Shown: positions 53,255 through 64,000 of the stretch, piece by piece
Layout of the letters: each line of letters begins with the position of its first letter
How positions within the stretch are numbered: the first letter of the stretch is position 1
Assembly (NCBI GenBank): GCA_018398815.1
Contig: CM031609.1
Location: 36,387,034 to 36,451,033, forward strand
DNA from: Conus ventricosus
Lineage: Eukaryota; Mollusca; Gastropoda; Neogastropoda; Conidae
DNA length: 64,000 bases
Direction of reading: 5' to 3'
Program-made: the position numbers and the translations under genes
Notes under the pieces: model-generated
The model's input: only the letters and a program-made list of their open reading frames with translations
Databases searched by the model: none
What the model was told of the DNA's origin: nothing

Positions 53255-53485
53255 ATGAGCACCGAAAAAACTATTGCTAACCTTGTATACCATTCTGCTG
53301 TTATTGGAGGACTAAGTGTAGGATACTCAATGCTTGGTAAAAGCCTGTTAAGAATTAAACCAGCAGATCTTGGCAAACTAGACTTTGAGGATTCAGCAAA
53401 GCTGATTGCTATCATTGCAGCTTCGGTTGCCACGAAAGATTTTCTAGTTAAGCAAGGAATAATTCCAGACAATATAAATATGTAA
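53255..53485 (+). CDS. Small membrane protein n', 76 aa
   Basis: An intact frame, MSTEKTIANLVYHSAVIGGL to IIPDNINM, with four conservative differences from 44,436-44,206 (such as V/I, G/D, S/N). Two hydrophobic helices. Being open in both copies, it is one of the best-preserved genes. Confidence 0.75.
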   Translation: MSTEKTIANLVYHSAVIGGLSVGYSMLGKSLLRIKPADLGKLDFEDSAKLIAIIAASVATKDFLVKQGIIPDNINM

Positions 53486-53507
53486 GAAAAAAATACATTT
53501 ATAAAAA

Positions 53508-53913
53508 ATGGCTTCACTCGCAATAATGATAGGCGGCGCTGTGGTTAATGTGCTTGCTTTAGCGGAAGTAATTTCGCATTTAGTAAACTACGGGATGACG
53601 GCGAGAGAAAAAGACATAACAAAGCTATGGAGCAACTAGCAGCTGCACAAGACGCCTATGAAAAGCAGAGACTTGAGCAGTTAGATTTTATTAATGACAC
53701 CCTGAAAGAACAGGGCATGCAGCTTACACATTTAAAAATGTTGACCAAGCAATAAAAGAATATTATCTAGTAACGGGCAAACCGGTCCAGACATTGCCCC
53801 CACCAAAATTCAGTGACTTTTATCAACCATCAGAAAAACAAAAGATGCAAGAAATCGCGTTTATTGTCGTTGGTATGACCGTTGTGTATTTTGTTGCACA
53901 TAATATTGGCTGA
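53508..53913 (+). pseudogene. Small membrane/coiled-coil ORF m', copy 2
   Basis: Starts MASLAIMIGGAVVNVLALAE at 53,508 and ends NIG at 53,913, as in copy 1. Frame changes at ~53,575, ~53,610 and ~53,715 break it. A LPPPKFSDFYQPSEKQKMQE stretch and a C-terminal hydrophobic segment are readable. It lies 6 bp before the integrase. Confidence 0.6.
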
Positions 53914-53919
53914 AAAAAA

Positions 53920-54867
53920 ATGAACAAAATCTATTATTCGCCCAAAGGATATTGGAAGGGCATCACAGCAATTAAAAAGCTAAGCCAAGCGGCAGGAGTC
54001 AGTGAACAAACAGCAAAGGAATGGTTATCTAAACAAGCAATTGGCAAATTTATTTACCTGCCCCTAGACGAATACAGAGACCACACTTTGTTAATACAAC
54101 TCCAAACGACACCCATCAAATGGATCTTCTATATTTACCCTCTGATAGGATTAGACGAAAAAGATTTAAGTACGCACTCACAGTCATTGACATAGCTTCA
54201 AGGTACAAAGATGCAGAACCATTAACACAAAAGAGTGCTTCTGCTGTTGCTGTTGCCATACAGCTGATATACCAACGAGGGCCACTAACTTATCCTCGCA
54301 TGATTCAAGTCGATGATGGAAAAGAATTTAAAGGGCAAGTGAATCAATTATTGTTAAAACATAGAGTTACCATTAAAAGAGGCATTCCGGGAGTTCACAG
54401 ATCACAGGCTTTAGTTGAAAACTTTAACAAACAGTTAGCTGAAAGACTTTCTCCTACCAGTATCACAGAGAGCTGATTGACAATTCTCGCAACACAGAAT
54501 GGGTTAGAAGACTGCCCTCAGTTTTGCGCGCAATGAATAATGAAGAATTTAAAGGGTTAAAACCAGTACAAGCAATCAAAAGAAAAACAATAAATGTTGT
54601 TGAAGGAGAGTCTTTATCCAGCAAACTATTACCATTTGGATTGAAAGTAAGGCACCTTTATTTACCGGGGGAAGCAGAAGGGGACACTCGCATCAGGGCA
54701 ACCTATCCAGTTTGGAGTGTTGACCCATATGAAATAAAAAGAATTGTAAAGATGAATCCGCCCGTGTATTATTTACGAAAAACTGACACAACAAAACAGC
54801 CAGCCCTCAAAGATCTTTTGTGAAGGAAGAACTGCAGATAATCCCACCAGGCACCGTTCCGCTTTAA
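53920..54867 (+). pseudogene. Retroviral-type (rve) integrase, copy 2
   Basis: Starts MNKIYYSPKGYWKGITAIKK at 53,920 and ends PGTVPL at 54,865-54,867 (~315 residues). Open pieces cover the N-terminal HTH-like part (LSQAAGVSEQTAKEWLSKQA), MDLLYLP and FKYALTVIDIASRYKDAEPL, MIQVDDGKEFKGQ, SQALVENFNKQLAERL (catalytic Glu) and a C-terminal VRHLYLPGEAEGDTRIRATY (SH3-like region). All three D, D, E positions are present, but frames change at ~54,085, ~54,150 and ~54,470 and again near the end. The enzyme joins element ends to host DNA. It lies in a tight plus-strand cluster n'-m'-integrase-k'. Confidence 0.88.
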
Positions 54868-54897
54868 TTAATTTACGTAAACATATTTTGGTTTAAA

Positions 54898-55344
54898 ATG
54901 GAAGGCCAGAAGGAAGCGCAGAACGAAACAAGAATGGTAAAGGAAGAGACCATGAAAATGATACGGGAATCATTTCATGCGTGTAATGCTATTAAGGAAA
55001 CATTTTCGAGGATTAATCAATGCATGCTAAATCATCCAGATCACCTACAATCCAAACCCCCAAATTGGGAAAAAGAATATCTTGAAATAATAAAAAAAAT
55101 TCGAACTCGTCAAGCAAACATGAGAAAAGATTTAAATGAATTGGATGAAGCTATGATTGATCTTATAATAAAAGTTGATGAAAATATAAAACCCCCTGTT
55201 TATGCGGTCCTCCAGTGCCCGATTGCATATGAAAACTCCGGATTAACAAACACCCGTTTTGTGTTTGTTCTATCTAATGACTTCTTTGTTACAACTGTTG
55301 TGTTGATTTCATGTAGATTAGATCGCAGTTTTACGTTGTCATGA
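54898..55344 (+). CDS. Helical ORF k', 3'-overlapping polB
   Basis: 148 codons as an ORF. The first ~100 (MEGQKEAQNETRMVKEETMK, NPLHL-type region, EYLEIIKKIRTRQANMRKDL and ELDEAMIDLIIKVDENIKPP) are charged and helical. From ~55,200 the frame is antisense to the C-terminus of polB, so the real end may be either just before 55,200 or the stop at 55,344. In copy 1 it is cut by the polB deletion. Function unknown. The long amphipathic helix suggests a coiled-coil protein. Confidence 0.55.
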   Translation: MEGQKEAQNETRMVKEETMKMIRESFHACNAIKETFSRINQCMLNHPDHLQSKPPNWEKEYLEIIKKIRTRQANMRKDLNELDEAMIDLIIKVDENIKPPVYAVLQCPIAYENSGLTNTRFVFVLSNDFFVTTVVLISCRLDRSFTLS

Positions 55345-58300
55345 TGAAAAGTCTTATTGCCAAACAATGCTTCTTTGTAGTTGTCATGTGATATGTTTGA
55401 CTGCACAACGCTGCGAGATATTCCCTTGCTTTCTTAATGATTTTCTCCTGGCTCGAAATACTGTACATTTTCGATCTTAACCCCACATACTCCTTGATCA
55501 CCTTTCCAGATAATTCATCCTTCATCTTTCCTAAAACCTTCTTATTAACGGATGAATGCAAAGGCGAATCTTTAGGGTAATCAGATGTATCATACCATCC
55601 CGCATGTCCTTTAGCTACTTCCATTTCCATGTCTTTATAGATGTCTTCAGTAGGAATATCTATAACAAAACTATCTGTATCTGTGTAAAGTACTCTGGAC
55701 TCAGGATACGAGGCTTAAAGTAGTCATAAAGAAACTCTAACATCAAAAGCTTTGATAATTCTAAAACAGTAAACCCAATGAAAACAGGTTTGTCTAATTT
55801 GACTTTCTTTTTTTTCATCATTATACCAAAAAGCTGATCATGAAATCTTCTAAAGTCCTGATAATTAGGTTTTGAAGTCAGCTTAATTGCTTCGTTCTCT
55901 TTGGTGACTAATCTGACATCTTTACGCTTGTGCGGATTCTCCATAGTCTTTCCAAAACAGCTGTTGTTCATCAGCTTGAAAAGTCTTTTTCTGAAGCATC
56001 TGTGGATTTAGTTCTAAGATCAGTGTTCTTCATGATGTATGGTTTCATGAACTGTTCTTGATCAAAAGCAATTATACGATGAACTGCTGTCAACTTTAAA
56101 CCATGTCTTAAATAAAATTGTAGAAGTCTGTAATGACAGACATAATTTTTTTTGCCTCGAAGATTAGGCACAAGTTTAGGCGGCTCTCTTGGATTCATCT
56201 TTAGACTTTCTGCAGCTAATGGGTAGTCATTATGTAGGTCATGGAGTTCAGGAGGATATTCTAAGTCAACTTCTAGAATGAAACCACGCTGCTGATCAGG
56301 CGTTAAACTGTTCAACCACTTTAATGCCTTTTGAATATTATTCGTACCTGTGTACATCTTGAAGTTACGTAATGGAAGTGATTGCGCCATAGCCCAACCA
56401 TACAGATTGTTTGCATCTAAATACATAAGATAGTTAGACTTTTTACTCGGATCATAATGATCCAAGTATTTGTTGTTTGCTTTACAGTAATGATGCGACG
56501 CCATACTAATTCCCCCACGCAACCCGTTTTCAATCATCTGAATCATTGGTAAATCTGACAATAAATCAATCTGTACTCCAGTAAACTTTAAGAAAGCATC
56601 CCAGCTCATCCCGGGCGCAGAAATATAATGCGCAGGATCCAAACTGTAATGTTTCATGCAGGTCTTTCTATAATTTTCAAAGACGTCCGCCAACAAACAT
56701 ACATCGGCCATTAAGTAGGAGTCATGATAGTCTCCCATCGTTTTACAATCTAACTTCTGCACGCATCTTGAGCATGCTGGTAATCAGAGTCGCTGATGTC
56801 CTTTCCTCTAAGACTAGAAAAGAACGCGCCTTTAGGCGGAAGTGTATCTTCGTCAAACCTTTCCCAACTGTTCATGTATTCATAAGGGTAAACACCCTTT
56901 CTAACAAGAGTTGAGTCAAAATATTTTTCCGTTATTGGGCAGGACTTTAAGGACATAGCCAGTGACTCTAATGATCCCATCATGTGTTGCATAGAGTCGT
57001 AGAAAGACATGTTATTTAAAGTGAAACACATGTACTTTTCTGATGACTGTGCAATGCATGCTACCCTGAAGGCGTTGGTTACTGCTTGCAATATAAGATG
57101 AGAGTCGTAACCTCGCAAGTTATGAAAGAAGATGGGCAGCTTCCATGTCTTTGGTTCAAACTTTAGTTGAAGATTGCATTTACTGTGTGCTGCTCCTCTG
57201 AACTTTCCACTAATGTGATCATGGTCTCTTACTGTGGGGTTTACACTCTTGGGCGTTAGCTCTAAACCGCAAATCCAACAATGTGTGGCTGAGGCATACT
57301 GTTGTTGGTCTTCAGGCGTCATCATGATTTCAGATAAATTCAGATTATTAGAACAGTCATTGCGCACTTGCTGCATGCGTTTTAAGAATGTTTCTGCAGC
57401 ATCCGGTCCTCTATATAATTCTGGCTCTGAATAAACGCCATCCGACCTGACAATAATGAAGGCAAATGAACAAATCTGATGATTACTCATTAAGACTGTT
57501 TTTCGAAGTTTTTGTGGTGCTGGCCCTTCATAAGGAACAAGAGTGGATTCAAAGTCTGCTAAAACAACGTATGGACTTGTTTTGCCGCGTTTCCAGTCTT
57601 TAAAACTAGCTTTTGATCCTGTCGGGGGCCGTAGTTAAGATCTTGTCTTACAATCTAAAGACTTTTACAATGTTTTATTTGTTCACTCGCGGCTTTGCAC
57701 AGATGGAATTCTTGTTAAAATTTTCTGCAGGAATTCTTGAGTATGTTAGTGTTTGTTTTTTGAATATGCGCTATAATCTGCTCATTGTTCGTATCAATGT
57801 GTAATGCGGTAATAGACCTGCTGGCTGAAAAATGAGGGAGTAAGTTCCACATGAACCGTTTCGGCTGTTTCGCTATTGTGGATGTTCTTGGACAACTTTA
57901 TTGGCACCAAAATTTGTTTGTCTCATCCCATGTGTATTTACATTAACCGTTATTGGTTGTTTTGTTCTTCAAACTGATCAATTTGGTTACACTACAGGGA
58001 AAGGATATTCCATGAAGTTCAGAACTTTGGGTTATTGCGATAGTTAGTCACTCTCTCTGCGTTGTTCGCGGACAATGATGCCAGCCTTGCAAAGAACACA
58101 CACACATGAAACATTTGTGTCTGAATTTTTTTATGTTTTAAAAACTGCTCTCTTTAAAACCAATCCCGAGAGGTAGCGGAATGTAAGCCTGCCTACAATC
58201 GGTGCCTACTTAGCTGTTTTTAATTTAAATCTCTAAGACTTCGCCCTCTGACCAACCAGAGCTTCTCATTTTAGCTTCTTCAGCGCGCGGTCAAACTGTG

Positions 58301-58605
58301 TAAGCAGTTCGTTGCCAACTGTGTTAAGTCATTATGGAGAAAGTAATAGTCTGTGTTTAGTCGGACCCGCACTTATAGATTTTTCTTCATTTATTTTTCA
58401 TAGTCGATTAAAACAGCTAACATTACTTCTGCAATGGTGGGGGTTATGTTAGTTTACTTGCGAACTTGGAAAGAGCATGAACAACACTTGCTGCTACGTT
58501 TGTTGGGTCAATGACTTCTAAATCAATATCATCAGTGCTATTGATATAAACGCTTCTCTCGAGCATTTCCTTCAAACAATTTGTCTTGTCCTTCATATAT
58601 GTATA
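55200..58605 (-). pseudogene. polB: DNA polymerase B (protein-primed, Polinton type) with HNH/endoVII-like insert
   Basis: About 1,090 residues over 3.4 kb. The N-terminal RSSGW block (~58,255) and N-terminal region are indel-rich down to ~57,600. Then come ExoI VVLADFEST (~57,560); an inserted zinc/HNH-like module CWICGLELT..RDHDHISGKF (~57,280-57,170); ExoII FFHNLRGYDSHL (~57,110); ExoIII YHDSYLMADVCLLADV (~56,735); Motif A YLDANNLYGWAM (~56,410); Motif B NNSCFGKTMEN (~55,960); Motif C YTDTDS (~55,680); and a C-terminal block ending GHWRTA at 55,200. All catalytic Asp residues are visible. Frame changes at ~56,755, ~55,980, ~55,700 and ~55,430 break even the clean part. It would replicate the element. 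Copy 1 keeps only the first ~120 residues. Confidence 0.92.
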
Positions 58606-58649
58606 GCCTGCTGTCTTTTCTTCTCGAAGCCAAAATATTTATTGACATT

Positions 58650-59385
58650 AAAAAAAAAATACATAATCAGAACCAATATCAATCGGTCTTTTGCGCTTGG
58701 ACTCATAAACTACAGTATAAACACCTTTGGTGTTGTTAATGTGAGCTGTTTAGAACAGAGGTTTAATGTCTCGTTTCCTTTTTTTAAGCCTTGCCTTTTT
58801 TATTGCTCGGCGTTGGTGTTGAGAAAACATGCCTCGCCTTTCTTGAAGATTCAACTTTTGTCTTTTGTAGTCATCAAAAAGCGGCCTGGTAAACGATTAA
58901 ATTTCTTCATCCGTGCTGTTTGAGGTAACTGCGCTTTATTTATTGTCAGTTAAACGAACTAAGTTTGCCGTTATTAGTTGAACCATAGCTGTGTGCTTTT
59001 GGAGTTTAGTTTTTAATTTTTTTGCTAGCAGACTTACGGCTAATGAACCCACACGAGAGCTAAAGACAAACCTCTAGCCGGTAAAGCTGCGGGTGCACCT
59101 AATCCCGTTGTAAGAGCCCACACTCGTTCCTGCCGATGCAGCACTAATAAGTCGGATGCCACAGTATTAACATATGTAACGGTATTTAAAGGCTGACAGA
59201 ATACCTTCGTTTGGTTTTGCTGTAGTTTGAGAGGTCCTGCTCTAGTTTTTGTTGCATTGCGTAAGTTTGTTACTCTGAAGGCTTTTATGGTCAGGGGGTT
59301 TCTATAACAGCAGAGAATTGCCTGCTATCTTTCTCTTGGCGATCAGGCGCTGTAGGTTACTTATGGATAAACGTGGAACAGACAT
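58650..59385 (-). pseudogene. Gly/Ala-rich hydrophobic virion-type protein i', copy 2
   Basis: Starts MSVPRLSISNL at 59,385. Equivalent of 41,425-42,183 by DNA alignment (shared GGTATTCTG.., GCACCCGCAGCTTTACC). Frame-broken at different sites from copy 1. Confidence 0.5.
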
Positions 59386-59410
59386 GCTTTTTATAAATGA
59401 AAAAATAATT

Positions 59411-60343
59411 TTAGAATATACAGTTTATAATCTGTTAGCTTCAATATTTCAGCTGCGCATCATATATTAAAAGCAATGTACATTATGCGGTTTATCGGCT
59501 TCCTTCTTCATTAACAATTTGAATGTTTATTACGTCTCTCACAGTTCCTCAGCTTCCAGTTAACCGATTTCTCTGTTGACTTAGGTCAATCCTATAAAAC
59601 CGTATTTTGTTGTTAAATAATCATCAAGTCTTACAGTGAAGGTGTAGATCTTTAGACACAGGTAACTGTTGGCTTGGATTTTACAACCTCCCACCTCCAA
59701 AACAGTTTTTTATTTCGTCAAACATCGATGATACGGTTTAAGCCCGTAGCATAGATTTGGTTAGGACTGCCACAATCGAGCATTGACTTTCGTTATTTTT
59801 GGATTAAAAAACTTTTCACTTCCTCTTTTGAATGGTTTCTTCATCTTCACACAGTCAATAAAATACCTTTTAAGCGTCTTGCTGCGGCCTAACTAAAATT
59901 CCATATAGTGTCTGCCCTGCTTTTGGGATATGTTGTATAGAGAATCATCTTTCGTAATCTATTTGCTACTTTTGACTGATATTGTTTGCTCAATCAGCCT
60001 TGCTAAATTAGGGTTGCTAAATCAACGTCAAACTCTAACGAGATGTCAGAAATGCTTGTACTTTGCTTCGGTGTCTGATGATTGATAAACCGTTTGTAAT
60101 CATTCAAGTTAGTGCATATGACAATCTGTTCTTTAATTGCTCTTGCAAGTTTTGGTGCATGCGCTTTTCACAAACCCTCAAAATCTAAGGGAATGGAAAA
60201 GCGAATTTCCAAAACGCCACAATTTACAGCCCACATACGTTTTGCCGTCTTTAAACATCTGCGGCGCCCTATTCTATGTTTTAGTGCTTCTTCATTTTCG
60301 ATCCTTGAAACGCAAAGTCAGCCCTTTCATTCCAGTTAGCCAT
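59411..60343 (-). pseudogene. Capsid-like structural protein h', copy 2
   Basis: Starts MANWNERADFAFQGSKMKKH (with an early slip) at 60,343 and ends at 59,413-59,411, ~310 residues. Alignment with 40,474-41,398 is clear over the whole length (FNPKITKV, RLDDYLTT). More than ten indels. Together the two copies identify the gene limits. See the copy-1 entry for family reasoning. Confidence 0.5.
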
Positions 60344-60363
60344 AGATCAGAATAGGTTAAACT

Positions 60364-60690
60364 ATGTCTGCCATTGGTGTAAAGAAATTATTTCGTGACC
60401 TCAAGTCTTTATAGAAATTTCTTACCGATTGCCCGCCCCAGATCTGTACAACTGTCTGTTTGGGTCTGTTGTGAAGACGAGCGCTATTTTGAAAGTAAGG
60501 GACGCGCAGAAGCCTGGCACAATCAGTCAATTTGCTCCTAGTCAGAAATTTGACGTATGATTTGATCTGCTCAATAGTTGATGGCTATTATTTGGAACAG
60601 TAATAGTCCGTTATTTCCCTCACGCCAAAGGGTTCTTTCAGGATTCTATTGCGGGTCCAAAGAATGAAGCATGTGCTTGTGAATTTTTTT
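60364..60690 (+). pseudogene. Small ORF g', copy 2
   Basis: Starts MSAIGVKKLFRDLKSL. After shifts AEAWHNQ aligns with copy 1 (AKAWHNH). Head-to-head with h' across 20 bp. Broken. Confidence 0.45.
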
Positions 60691-60724
60691 ATAAACAAAA
60701 TAAAATTAATTAATTATTTAAACA

Positions 60725-61897
60725 ATGGCAGGCATTGAAGATGCAGAGATTATGATGTTTTAGACCCTGAGACGTATGAGTGAATGATCCCTTTGACACG
60801 GCATGCTCAGCGCTTTCTCAATTCGGCTAGTGAATTAACAGAAAGTACGTGTTGGAGGCATTTTACAAAAGTTTAGGCCAAGAACCTCCGAATTTATAGA
60901 CCCAAATGATTTTGAATTAAGAAGATGGTCATTTTGTTTGTAAAGAGCGATCAAGGAATCTGGTTCGGCTTACAACTAAACCAGACCATCAAAGTTTTTA
61001 GCAAGAGTTACAATTATACAAAGACTCAGGTGAATGATCAAATCGTCCTTGCATTGCTAGACCCCAAAATTCGATAGGGATTCAGTTGCTAAACTTAAAA
61101 CAACTGCAAGAACTCCAACAGTAACCAAATGCAAAACATGGAACTTAAAGAATTAAATCAATCAGCAGGTGGACTTAATTAATGTAATAGAGCAAATCCA
61201 GTTTTTCAGAAGAAGAAACACGTTAAATGGACTATACACGACTCACCGCTGACCCAATGCGAGAAATAACGGCCTTTGATCAGGCTTTAAGAACCATTAG
61301 AGGCGAATTAACAAACAATTTAGCAAAACTAGGTGGAACTCGATGAAGCATATAAAAAGAGAAAAAGATAAAACTCGTTGAGGCTGATGACGCAACTTAG
61401 GGCTGTATTAAAGAAGGAATAAACCAAAGGATAAAAGCTCTTGAACAAGAAAGATCAGCCAGCTAGAAGTGTAACTATAACCGAGACCCACAATTACCCC
61501 CGAACTCAAGTGAATAGATAAGAGGATCTAATCGAAAAAATTTTATATGAAGACACCGACGCTAGCAGAACGAATACGAACGCTGTTTATGAGAGCATGG
61601 GGGAAGTCACATTAGCAAGCGTTTAAATCTGGCTTAGGATTTGCAATAAGTACACTGGTGATGGCTTATTACAGGCGGTAGGTGGAGAGCAAAGTTCTAT
61701 GCCTCCGCCGCCAATCGCCTCCATCTCCGCCTGATAAATCATGGGTAAAAAAACAACTGATCTTTGCGAGTTATTAAAAAAATTAGCCCAGTAAAGCTAT
61801 GACTCTTTACCAGGTATATTAGGAGAATAATGTTAGCTGGCTTTTGTCTACTGCAAGCAAAGTAGTGGCGTTATGGCCGCGCACTTATGGGCATTAG
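60725..61897 (+). pseudogene. Coiled-coil/hydrophobic protein f', copy 2
   Basis: Starts MAGIEDAEIMMF and ends at the TAG 61,895-61,897 matching copy 1 (GH, stop). DNA alignment with 40,083-38,934 is continuous. Peptide pieces LRTIRGELTNNLAKLGGT and RTLFM are recognisable. Frames are broken many times. Confidence 0.5.
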
Positions 61898-61924
61898 TTT
61901 CCTTTTTGTAATAGTTGGGTTACT

Positions 61925-63090
61925 ATTTAGTAAGATAAAGGCAGTACTTCCTATGGCGTTAATCCAAGAGAACAAGCGCTGATTTTTCATATTCATGGTC
62001 ATCGCGAAACTGAGTCGCGAGCTTTGCTGAGTCTTCAAAGACTTTTGGGGTTTGGATTCGGGAGAGTGGATGACTTAATCTGGGGCTTGTTCTTTTATGT
62101 TTGTAATATTCTGGCTCAGATTTATGTCGTTTTTCCCAACCTTCTGTTTCATGGCCTGCTATAAGAATTTCATTATTATAGTTTATTATGGATACCTATT
62201 CTGGAGCCTTAGGTCAGAAGGCAACATGTATAAACAGTGCAACAGCAAGTCTACTTTCGATCTGCGTATGTAAACATGTTGTATCGCTTGAATACTTGAA
62301 GGTAATATCAAACTGTAGAATTAATGGGCGTCCTCTAAATTGCTAAGTATTGTTTTTGTGCGTCAAGCCAGTAGAAGGATCAGTTATGCTCGCTTTGATC
62401 TTGCCTGTGCTTGCGCCCTAGCAAACACCAAACTAAGTACGAATAGAGTCTTTTTAATTCGTTCTATTCCCCCCCTAGTTAGGCCCTTAAAGTGCTAAGA
62501 TAAATGTTGCCCATGCTTTTTTATGCTCTTGCTGTAGGGACCCGGGCCCAAACATTTTTTGCCTGAAAAAAAAGTTTTGAAAAGGATCCAGTTTTTAAAT
62601 TTTCTTGCTGCCCCGAAAATAAAGGTCCCCAGGCCATGTTTATGATAAAATTTTGTCAAACCCGCTTGATTTTAATATTGAATTCGTTACAAACCTTTCA
62701 AAAGTTATGTCATTCTTTTCTGGGGGGTTTAAATGGTTTGTCTTTTGGTAAGGGCGCTTGCGTTCAGCAAAAACGTTAAAGGTTAATAAAAATAAAATCT
62801 GTACATGACCTCCCCAAAGGATCATGTGATTTAAATGATCACATACGACCCTCCACACCCATTTGATGCGCAAAACAGAAAAGTTTATGGTTCTGAAAAA
62901 CTGCATGGGATGACTAAACCAGCTTTCTTGATTGGCGTTTTCAATAGGGGGGGTTTAAATATCTGCTTAATGGAGTACTCCCTTTTTATAAAAAGGGGCA
63001 GCTGGGTCACAGCTTAAAGAGTATCATTGCATTTTTTTAAATTGGTGTGGCCCAACAGATATTTTTCCTCAGTTTTTTGAATGCACTCTT
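61925..63090 (-). pseudogene. Membrane-anchored Polinton protein e', copy 2
   Basis: Aligns with 37,695-38,915. The start region near 63,085 lacks a clear ATG and the C-terminal hydrophobic tail is near 61,930. Noise increases after 62,500. Confidence 0.45.
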
Positions 63091-63107
63091 TTTATTTTGT
63101 TCAAAAA

Positions 63108-63745
63108 ATGTTTGTAAAAAATAAAACCCCCAAAACCCCCCTTCGTTTTTTGAACATGCATTGATAACATTGCGGGGCCCCAAAAGGTCGCCCTTTCCTG
63201 AAATTTTCTACAATCGTATGGGTTTTTTATTAATCAAAGAAGAATAATAAGATTCAAAAAAATTGACAAAACAGGGACCAAAGTTGCCAGTTAACAAAGT
63301 GTTTAACGGGGGTTTGCCACTAAAAAAAAACAAGAGTAACTTCGAATTACTCTCCAACTTAACAATGCGAATCTAAAAAAAATGTAACATTCAAGCCCGA
63401 AGAAGAAATAGGGGGTTTCTATTTTGTAAAGAACTACTAAAATGTTTGGCTTTTAGATTTTGATTTAGGAACACCAACCCAAAAACTTAAGGGGAAAGTC
63501 CCCCGATCTTTCATTACATTTATTACTTATGTTCATTTTGGGTGAGCTAAGCATGATGAAAACTTAAAGATGGGAAGGCCCTAACTGTTTTAAAAGCTCT
63601 TTTCCCCAGGGAAAACTGCATATTGCGATTAGAAATTAACAATTTCCCCAATTTACGTTTAAAAGATTTTTGTGGGAGGTTTTGGGCATTTTAAAATAAA
63701 AATCAAAGACCAAACGGGAAAGTTGTAAAGTGATAACCTGAATTG
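63108..63745 (+). pseudogene. 231-aa structural protein d', copy 2 (shattered)
   Basis: Starts MFVKNK at 63,108. VTFKPEEEIGGFYF, GKTAYCD and KDQTGKVVK align with the copy-1 gene at 37,674-36,979. Noise prevents any long frame. Confidence 0.5.
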
Positions 63746-63762
63746 TTTTTGGGAAAAAAAAA

Positions 63763-64000
63763 AACGTTACTAAAAAAAGTGCGTGGGCCAGAAGAATCAG
63801 GGGTTAAATTTGGCCGTAAGGGAAAAACTTTAGAATTAAAAAACCTTGCAACGTTTTTGGACTTTGAACAGAAATGGGAAAAAGGCGCTTTTTTATGGGT
63901 TTTTAGTACATAAAGATGGTGATTTAAAAAGCAAAGAGGTTGGCGACAGCAAAAATTTTTTTAACTAGAAAAACGCGCAAATTTGGGCAAAAATTTAATG
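63763..64000 (+). pseudogene. 269-aa structural-protein candidate c', copy 2, cut by window end
   Basis: The stretch containing RRIRG and the LGVLE/DFEQ equivalents aligns by DNA with the start of the copy-1 gene (36,959 downward). Only ~235 bp remain before the window ends. Confidence 0.45.

Larger units (their letters stand above)
51838..64000. mobile_element. Polinton/Maverick element, copy 2, inverted, runs off the window
   Basis: Carries the same genes as copy 1 in reverse order: minisatellite, p', o', n', m', integrase, k', polB, then i', h', g', f', e', d' and c'. The polB gene is present. No terminal palindrome or inverted repeat is found to the left, so this end is undefined or lost, and the ATPase end lies beyond the window. 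The part right of ~57.6 kb is indel-ridden, and after 62.5 kb the consensus is poor. Confidence 0.9.

Noticed and set aside
57150..57290. Separate homing endonuclease or intein inside polB
   Set aside because: No splice-junction residues, and the module sits in frame as part of the open PolB N-terminal region (57,490-56,750), so it is better read as a built-in domain.

Overview
The window looks like a scaffold piece from a marine invertebrate nuclear genome, most likely a mollusc and perhaps a gastropod. The grounds are: two spliced exons of a metazoan Golgi glycoprotein (GLG1), a spliced THAP exon, abundant CA/GT and GA microsatellites, LINE, Ty3/Gypsy and hAT-like remains, and Polinton/Maverick-type elements. 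The phylum is an inference. Sequence quality is very uneven. About 7-33.4 kb and the last 1.5 kb show homopolymer-biased, indel-rich consensus, and a 100-N scaffold gap sits at 31,962-32,061, so many broken frames may be assembly errors.

Region 1 (1-16.25 kb) holds one ~6.9 kb segment twice, in direct orientation: copy A at 1-6,940 and a noisier copy B at 9,682-16,250. Each copy carries, on the minus strand, a two-exon hAT-like gene fragment, a poly-G minisatellite split by a 5'-truncated LINE (which itself contains a ~1 kb DNA transposon with a MADF-like ORF), and two GLG1 exons. The 6.94-9.68 kb linker and 16.25-22.8 kb show no gene I can support.

Region 2 (22.8-30.6 kb) is a degraded plus-strand LTR retrotransposon with two ~0.87 kb LTRs. 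Its pol order is integrase before reverse transcriptase/RNase H, as in Gmr1-like Ty3/Gypsy elements.

Region 3 (32-35.35 kb) has low-complexity contig-end sequence, a 24-bp-arm inverted repeat, a THAP exon and the start of a ~145-bp satellite.

Region 4 (35,350-47,417) is a complete-ended 12,068-bp Polinton/adintovirus-like element inserted in that satellite with a 5-bp duplication GTAAT. Its ~0.32-0.35 kb inverted repeats begin with an 87-bp near-perfect palindrome and contain the 3' end of the packaging-ATPase gene. It encodes or retains: an FtsK/A32-like ATPase, two structural-protein candidates (269 and 231 aa), a broken membrane-anchored protein, a broken coiled-coil/hydrophobic protein, a capsid-like protein, a Gly/Ala-rich virion-type protein, only the N-terminal piece of DNA polymerase B, a retroviral-type integrase, and four small helical or membrane proteins. 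Most of polB is deleted.

Region 5 (47.4-51.8 kb) has the other half of the satellite, long CA/CG tracts, an orphan ORF and a broken unidentified gene. Region 6 (51.8-64.0 kb, running off the end) is a second, longer copy of the same element in the opposite orientation, which retains the polB gene including an HNH/endonuclease VII-like insert. The two copies form a very large imperfect inverted repeat. Together the genes would form a self-replicating, self-integrating, capsid-packaging element. Both copies look disabled as assembled.
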